The position numbers and the translations under genes are program-made. Below, one piece after another: positions 6,259 to 11,237 of a stretch of DNA of 11,237 bases; the stretch's first letter is position 1; the number at the start of each line of letters is the position of its first letter. The stretch is taken from assembly GCF_910587525.1 (NCBI RefSeq), contig NZ_CAJULS010000077.1, forward strand, positions 1 through 11,237, written 5' to 3'. Under the pieces are notes generated by a model. That model saw only the letters and a list, made by a program, of their open reading frames with translations, had not been told where the DNA came from and did not search any database. This DNA is from an uncultured Oscillibacter sp. (GTDB taxonomy: Bacteria > Bacillota > Clostridia > Oscillospirales > Oscillospiraceae).

Positions 6259-6289
6259 AGCATAAGCCCTCCCCCGGGGTGAGAGTCAA
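6259..6289 (-). promoter_or_regulatory. MerR-type promoter with 19-bp spacer
   Basis: On the minus strand TTGACT (6284-6289) and TATGCT (6259-6264) are separated by 19 bp, longer than the 17 bp RNA polymerase prefers. The spacer contains a near-palindrome, CTCACCCC-GGGGGAG, at its centre. A long spacer with a central dyad is the hallmark of promoters that MerR proteins activate by DNA distortion. It drives the adjacent merR gene. Confidence 0.85.
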
Positions 6290-6320
6290 GAGGCATTTTG
6301 AAAAAATTTTTGCAGCGGAT

Positions 6321-6353
6321 AAAATCCCGCCCGCGCCTTTCGACGCGGGCGGG
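6321..6353 (-). terminator. Intrinsic terminator of glmS
   Basis: Ten-bp all-GC stem (6326-6335 with 6344-6353, 8-nt loop) a few bases after the glmS stop codon, followed on the minus strand by ATTTTAT. It separates glmS from the merR promoter. Confidence 0.85.
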
Positions 6354-6358
6354 CAAAA

Positions 6359-8200
<1,842 letters not shown>

Positions 8201-8249
8201 GCTAAGAAAAACCTCCTGATTTTGATCAAGAGGACAAACGCGCAGAATC

Positions 8250-8425
8250 TGTCGCTCTCTCCGCGGCCGCGGCCTCTTTGTTTTGCGGTCACCCGCATAT
8301 TTCAAGGCCCGCGTCACGCACCCGCGGGATACGGAGGGACATCCGCCGAATTTTCGATCCTTCCCTCTCCTCGTCATCCTGTAAAGTTGAATCGCATTAC
8401 AGGCACTGGCGCTTTTGATGGGTAC
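8250..8425 (-). ncRNA. glmS ribozyme (glucosamine-6-phosphate-activated)
   Basis: Self-cleaving RNA that uses glucosamine-6-phosphate as a cofactor and lowers glmS mRNA when product is abundant. The core on the minus strand reads AAAGCGCCAG, with predicted cleavage between A (8413) and G (8412) before GCGCC. P2 is a 7-bp stem (8378-8384 with 8397-8403). Then come the conserved TGACGAGG (8369-8376), AGGG, ATCGA and TTCGGCGGATG (about 8340-8350), with CCCTCC closing P2.1. A P3-type stem (CCCGCG/CGCGGG) and a GCGG-GTGA-CCGC hairpin followed by AAAAC come next. The order and the invariant bases match the known class. The 3' boundary is approximate because P4 was not resolved exactly. Confidence 0.95.
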
Positions 8426-8543
8426 CTCCCATTATCCTCCTTTCTACCTGCGCTTTATATGATAGTGCCTCTTTTTCAAAGGCAATATCCCGGAATAATT
8501 TCACGGCGGAAGGAAAGACTATCCAGACGGAGGGAACCCGCCT

Positions 8544-9227
8544 ATGATGACCGCCTTCGCACGCACCATAATACTCTATTTTCTCATCATGATCGGCCTG
8601 CGGCTGATGGGCAAGCGCCAGATTGGCGAGCTGGAGCCCAGCGAGCTGGTGCTGACCATGATGATTTCAGACCTGGCCACTGTGCCTATGCAGGATTTCG
8701 GCATCCCGCTTCTGGCCGGAGTCATTCCCATTTTGACGCTGCTGAGCCTCTCCATGCTGATGAGCCAGCTGTCCTTGTGGAATCTCCGGTTCCGGGAACT
8801 GGTGTGCGGCACCCCCGCCGTACTGATCCGCCACGGGGTCATCCAACAGCAGACCATGCGGGAAAACCGCTACACCCTGGACGAGCTTCTGGAGGAGCTG
8901 AGAAGCCAAGGCGTCTCTTGTGTAGAGGACGTAAAATACGCCATATTGGAAAATTCCGGCCAGTTGTCCGTCCTGCCCTGGTCCCGCCAGCAGCCCCCAA
9001 CCGCCGCCCAGCTGCATCTGGAGGTGGAGGACGATGTGACACTGCCCACAGTCCTCATCAACGACGGGCGGATCCTGCATAAAAATCTTGCCGCCTGCGG
9101 CCATGACCGCGCATGGCTGGAGACTCAGCTGCACCAACAGCTTCTCTCCTCCCCTAAAGAGGTCTTTCTCCTGACCCTGGACGAACAGGGCCGGGTATCC
9201 TGTGTAAAAAAGGAGCACCATCCATGA
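8544..9227 (+). CDS. DUF421 (YetF-like) membrane protein
   Basis: 227 residues. Membrane-spanning helices lie at about 5-22 and 52-79, with a further hydrophobic stretch between them at GELEPSELVLTMMISDLATV. The segment MGKRQIGELEPSELVLTMMI is the DUF421 signature. The cytoplasmic C-terminal part (about 80-210) is the usual YetF-type alpha/beta domain: it has PAVLIRHGVI, then MRENRYTLDELLEELRSQGV and later PTVLINDGRIL. The biochemical role of the family is unsettled; Bacillus relatives are linked to spores and membrane stress. GGAGGG lies about 10 nt before the ATG at 8544; a second ATG follows immediately and could also be used. The next gene, DUF4363, overlaps by 4 nt, so the two are translationally coupled and probably act together. 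It is divergent from glmS; I could not find a convincing promoter. Confidence 0.92.
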   Translation: MMTAFARTIILYFLIMIGLRLMGKRQIGELEPSELVLTMMISDLATVPMQDFGIPLLAGVIPILTLLSLSMLMSQLSLWNLRFRELVCGTPAVLIRHGVIQQQTMRENRYTLDELLEELRSQGVSCVEDVKYAILENSGQLSVLPWSRQQPPTAAQLHLEVEDDVTLPTVLINDGRILHKNLAACGHDRAWLETQLHQQLLSSPKEVFLLTLDEQGRVSCVKKEHHP

Positions 9228-9604
9228 AAGGTATCCTGCCGCCTCTGACCCTGCTGGCAGTCCTGCTGGCCTTCGCCCTGTGGAATGGAGGCCAGATCAC
9301 CGATGATACCGCCCGCTGGCGGACACAGCTGCAGGCAGCGGATACGCTGGCACAGTCCGAGGACTGGGCCGGAGCCCTCTCTGTCCTGTCAGACAGCTAT
9401 GCGGACTGGAGCAGACGCCAAACTTACCTCCACATCGTCTCCCAACACAGCGCCGTGGACGAGGCGGAGTCTATGTACTGCCGCTGTCAGGCCTTTGCCG
9501 CCACCCAGGAGCTCTCCGAGTTTCGGGCGGAGACTGCTGGTTTGCGGGAACAGCTGCGCCTGCTGGCGGAAATGGAGCGGTTCAGCCTCCGGAACATTCT
9601 GTAA
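9224..9604 (+). CDS. DUF4363 family protein
   Basis: 126 residues with one N-terminal membrane helix (about 3-19, ILPPLTLLAVLLAFALW) followed by an alpha-helical domain outside the membrane. Features shared with DUF4363 proteins are the WAGALSVLSDSYADWSRRQT stretch, LHIVSQHSAVDEAE, and a C-terminal helix ending LLAEMERFSLRNIL. The ATG overlaps the DUF421 stop (ATGA), so it is made in step with DUF421. DUF4363 and DUF421 are common neighbours in Clostridia, which suggests a complex, but function is unknown. It ends only 3 nt from the stop codon of convergent nrdR, with no terminator between. Confidence 0.88.
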   Translation: MKGILPPLTLLAVLLAFALWNGGQITDDTARWRTQLQAADTLAQSEDWAGALSVLSDSYADWSRRQTYLHIVSQHSAVDEAESMYCRCQAFAATQELSEFRAETAGLREQLRLLAEMERFSLRNIL

Positions 9605-9607
9605 GCC

Positions 9608-10066
9608 TTACTCGTTCTCCAACAACAGTTTATTCAGTTCCTCTTTAAAGGTGTCGATATCCTTAAACTGACGGTACACGGAGGCAAAGCGGACATAGGC
9701 CACCTGATCCACCTTCCGCAGGCGCTCCATGACCTTCTCCCCCACATCCTCGGTGCTGATCTCCCGCTCCATGCCGTTTTGAAGATCCTGCTCGATCTCG
9801 CCGGCAATCCGCTCCAGGTCCGCCAGGGGCACAGGACGCTTCTCACAAGCGCGGATCATGCCAGAGAGCACCTTCCGCCGGTCAAAGCTCTGGCGGCTGC
9901 CGTCCTTCTTCATGACCACCATGGGAAGGCTCTCCACCGTCTCATAGGTGGTGAACCGCTTGCTGCAAGAGAGGCACTCTCTCCTGCGGCGGATGCTGGC
10001 CCCCTCCTCGGCGGGCCGGGAATCGATGACCTTGCTCTCGCTGTACCCACAAAACGGACATTTCAT
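9608..10066 (-). CDS. nrdR: Transcriptional repressor NrdR
   Basis: Represses ribonucleotide reductase genes in response to ATP/dATP levels. 152 residues, the standard length. The N-terminus is a zinc ribbon, MKCPFCGY with Cys3 and Cys6, then CLSC with Cys31 and Cys34, including the DSRPAEEGASIRRRRECLSC region. Residues about 49-139 are the ATP-cone, from VVMKKDGSRQSFDRRKVLSG to VAYVRFASVYRQFKDIDTF. The ATG at 10064-10066 follows GGGGAGG at 8 nt. No ribonucleotide reductase gene is in the window, so targets lie elsewhere. No clear NrdR box was seen in its own promoter. Confidence 0.98.
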   Translation of the reverse strand: MKCPFCGYSESKVIDSRPAEEGASIRRRRECLSCSKRFTTYETVESLPMVVMKKDGSRQSFDRRKVLSGMIRACEKRPVPLADLERIAGEIEQDLQNGMEREISTEDVGEKVMERLRKVDQVAYVRFASVYRQFKDIDTFKEELNKLLLENE

Positions 10067-10167
10067 AAAAATGGCCTCCCCTTCTGCGCACCGGCAGTCC
10101 GCCAGCGCTGTTTCTTCTGCAGCCGTCCGTTTGACCGGATTTTGCAGTGGACGAACATATTATGGGG

Positions 10168-10176
10168 ATTATATCA
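10168..10176 (-). promoter_or_regulatory. Extended -10 promoter of nrdR
   Basis: The minus strand reads TGATATAAT, a full extended -10 (TGn plus TATAAT). The -35 at 17 bp is poor (TACCAC), as is common with extended -10 promoters. Transcription would start near 10161, leaving a leader of about 95 nt that can fold into two hairpins before the ribosome site. Confidence 0.65.
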
Positions 10177-10254
10177 CAAAAATACCGGATGTGGTATACA
10201 TAATTTTGGTTTCAGAAAAATTTTTTCTCCCCCCATTGGGTAAAACGCGGTGTG

Positions 10255-10797
10255 TTACGGAAATACCGGACGATCCTCACCGTCGAAGACGAAGACGGCG
10301 TATCTCTCGCCATGGATAGACCGGATGCTGGCAAAACAAAAGAGTGTGGGCAGCGGAAACGGTTTTCCGCTGTCATAGGGCAGGGCCAGGAATCGCCTCC
10401 CTCTGTCAGTCCGGACCAGCGCCCCTGCGATACCCTGCAGCCGCTTTCGCAGCCAGGGAGCACGAAACAGCGTCTCCGCGTCCGGTACGGCCTGCCACGT
10501 CTCGCGGTCTTCCTCCGCCGCAGGCCGGACCTCGCCCCGCAGCAGCCGTCCCAGGGGCTCCGTCATCCGTCTGGAAAACCGCCGCCGGATCACTGCCTCC
10601 TGCCCTGAGGGCTCCAGAACCCCCAGCCGTAGAGAGTCCTTCTCCCCCACGGCCCAGGCGCACCACAGTCTCCCCTCTTCCGGCAGGCGGCAGCGGGCGT
10701 CGAACCAGGTGTAGAGAGCCTCCTGCTCCACAATCAGCTCCCCCGCCGCCCTGCCGTCCAGCAGCATTGGAAATTTATCCATACATCCCTTGCTCAT
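10255..10797 (-). CDS. Conserved-looking hypothetical protein, 180 residues
   Basis: I do not recognise a named family. The product is predicted soluble and cytoplasmic: no signal peptide or membrane helix. It starts MSKGCMDKFPMLLDGRAAGE and has a compact beta-strand pattern (GELIVEQEALYTWFDARC, LWCAWAVGEKDSLRLGVLEP), then a basic helix (AVIRRRFSRRMTEPLGRLLR) and a C-terminal beta region ending YAVFVFDGEDRPVFP. Codon use and GC match the neighbours, which supports a real gene. The ATG at 10795-10797 has a fair GGGAAGG site; in-frame ATGs at codons 6 and 11 are alternatives. It is upstream of nrdR on the same strand, with about 190 bp and a separate nrdR promoter between them, so joint transcription is not required. 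Confidence 0.75.
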   Translation of the reverse strand: MSKGCMDKFPMLLDGRAAGELIVEQEALYTWFDARCRLPEEGRLWCAWAVGEKDSLRLGVLEPSGQEAVIRRRFSRRMTEPLGRLLRGEVRPAAEEDRETWQAVPDAETLFRAPWLRKRLQGIAGALVRTDRGRRFLALPYDSGKPFPLPTLFCFASIRSIHGERYAVFVFDGEDRPVFP

Positions 10798-10862
10798 GTG
10801 AACACCTTCCCGCCGGAGGAAAATTCAGCGCACCGGGTCAGGGACCGCGGACATAGAAAATA

Positions 10863-10894
10863 CCCCGCCTGTGCCAATCTATGCACAGGCGGGG
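10863..10894 (-). terminator. Intrinsic terminator of the right-edge gene
   Basis: A perfect 12-bp GC-rich stem (10863-10874 with 10883-10894) and an 8-nt loop lie about 20 bp after the stop codon of the partial gene. The minus-strand tail is TATTTTCTAT, a modest U tract. Confidence 0.8.
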
Positions 10895-10915
10895 CCAATT
10901 ATGTAATATTTCCAA

Positions 10916-11237
10916 TCAGGTGATGGTATACGATCCCCGTACCAGCAGTTTTGTGGTAGCGGCAGTGGCCCGGACGGCCCGGTTCTCAATGGTCATCATA
11001 TAGAGGTGGTTCTGAACCAGGGCGCCACCGTTGTTCAGCGTCCCGGCGGTAGTCTCGTCGATCAGTCCCGGCGCGGAGGGCGTCACACAGACGGCGGTGC
11101 CTATCCGCAGCATCACCTCGCATCCGATATCCCCTGTCAAAGTCTGCCCGTTGTACAGCGTCACTACGGTGAATACAGCCGCCGTAGAAGTCCCAATACC
11201 GGAGACCTGCCCTCCCAGCTGTCCACTTCTGGCCGCA
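10916..11237 (-). CDS. C-terminal part of an unidentified protein (cut by right edge)
   Basis: The frame is open from the right edge to a TGA at 10916-10918, giving about 106 visible residues; the true start is probably outside. A GTG at 11162-11164 is a possible internal start but has no good ribosome site and the frame stays open above it. The sequence is rich in Thr, Val, Gly and Ala and looks all-beta: AVFTVVTLYNGQTLTGDIG, then CEVMLRIGTAVCV, GGALVQNHLYMMTIENRAV and an end LVRGSYTIT. This resembles the small C-terminal beta domain on some clostridial surface or coiled-coil proteins, but that is memory-based and unverified. No catalytic motif is seen. It is followed by its own terminator. 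Confidence 0.7.
   Translation of the reverse strand, partial: AARSGQLGGQVSGIGTSTAAVFTVVTLYNGQTLTGDIGCEVMLRIGTAVCVTPSAPGLIDETTAGTLNNGGALVQNHLYMMTIENRAVRATAATTKLLVRGSYTIT

Noticed and set aside
8201..8377. N-terminal extension of GlmS upstream of the MCGIIGF start
   Set aside because: The extra 59 residues would be the translated glmS ribozyme, and GlmS needs Cys2 at the processed N-terminus.
10067..10254. NrdR box upstream of nrdR
   Set aside because: AT-rich stretches such as ATATAATCCCCATAATATG were compared with the usual ACACTATATATAGTGT type site, but no convincing pair of boxes was found.

Overview
The window reads as low-copy chromosomal DNA of a moderately high-GC Firmicute of the class Clostridia, probably a gut Oscillospiraceae relative (Flavonifractor, Lawsonibacter or Oscillibacter type). 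This is inferred from several things seen together: a tyrosine T-box leader, a glmS ribozyme, an SLH-domain surface hydrolase, a DUF421/DUF4363 pair, NrdR, SigA-type promoters with 17-bp spacers, strong AGGAGG ribosome sites, and GC-rich codon use. I see no insertion sequence, phage module, CRISPR array or tRNA/rRNA gene.

Nearly all genes lie on the minus strand, so transcription runs from high to low coordinates. From the left: the N-terminus of tyrosyl-tRNA synthetase (tyrS, cut by the edge) with a complete tyrosine T-box leader and consensus promoter; a gap with one doubtful small ORF; a secreted SLH plus GH25 muramidase; a membrane-anchored hypothetical protein; a two-gene PadR / SEDS-like unit in which a HAAS (permease prefix) domain is fused to an FtsW/RodA/SpoVE-type membrane protein; a MerR regulator with a GyrI-like ligand-binding domain; and glmS, preceded by a glmS ribozyme. 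The only plus-strand genes are a coupled DUF421-DUF4363 pair, divergent from glmS and convergent with nrdR. Then come nrdR, a hypothetical protein, and the C-terminal part of another unidentified protein cut by the right edge.

Two themes stand out. First, the cell envelope: GlmS makes the amino sugar for peptidoglycan, the SEDS-like protein belongs to the glycan polymerase/flippase superfamily, and the SLH-GH25 protein is predicted to cut the wall. Second, dense and readable cis-regulation: a T-box with UAC specifier and matching UGGU bulge, a metabolite ribozyme, a MerR promoter with the diagnostic 19-bp spacer, a PadR promoter with a perfect inverted repeat on its -10, and a consensus promoter followed directly by an intrinsic terminator ahead of the SLH-GH25 gene. 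No wholly new system is evident. The best candidates for follow-up are the HAAS-SEDS fusion under PadR control, the terminator-containing leader of the muramidase gene, and the unexplained perfect inverted repeat downstream of the membrane-anchored hypothetical gene.
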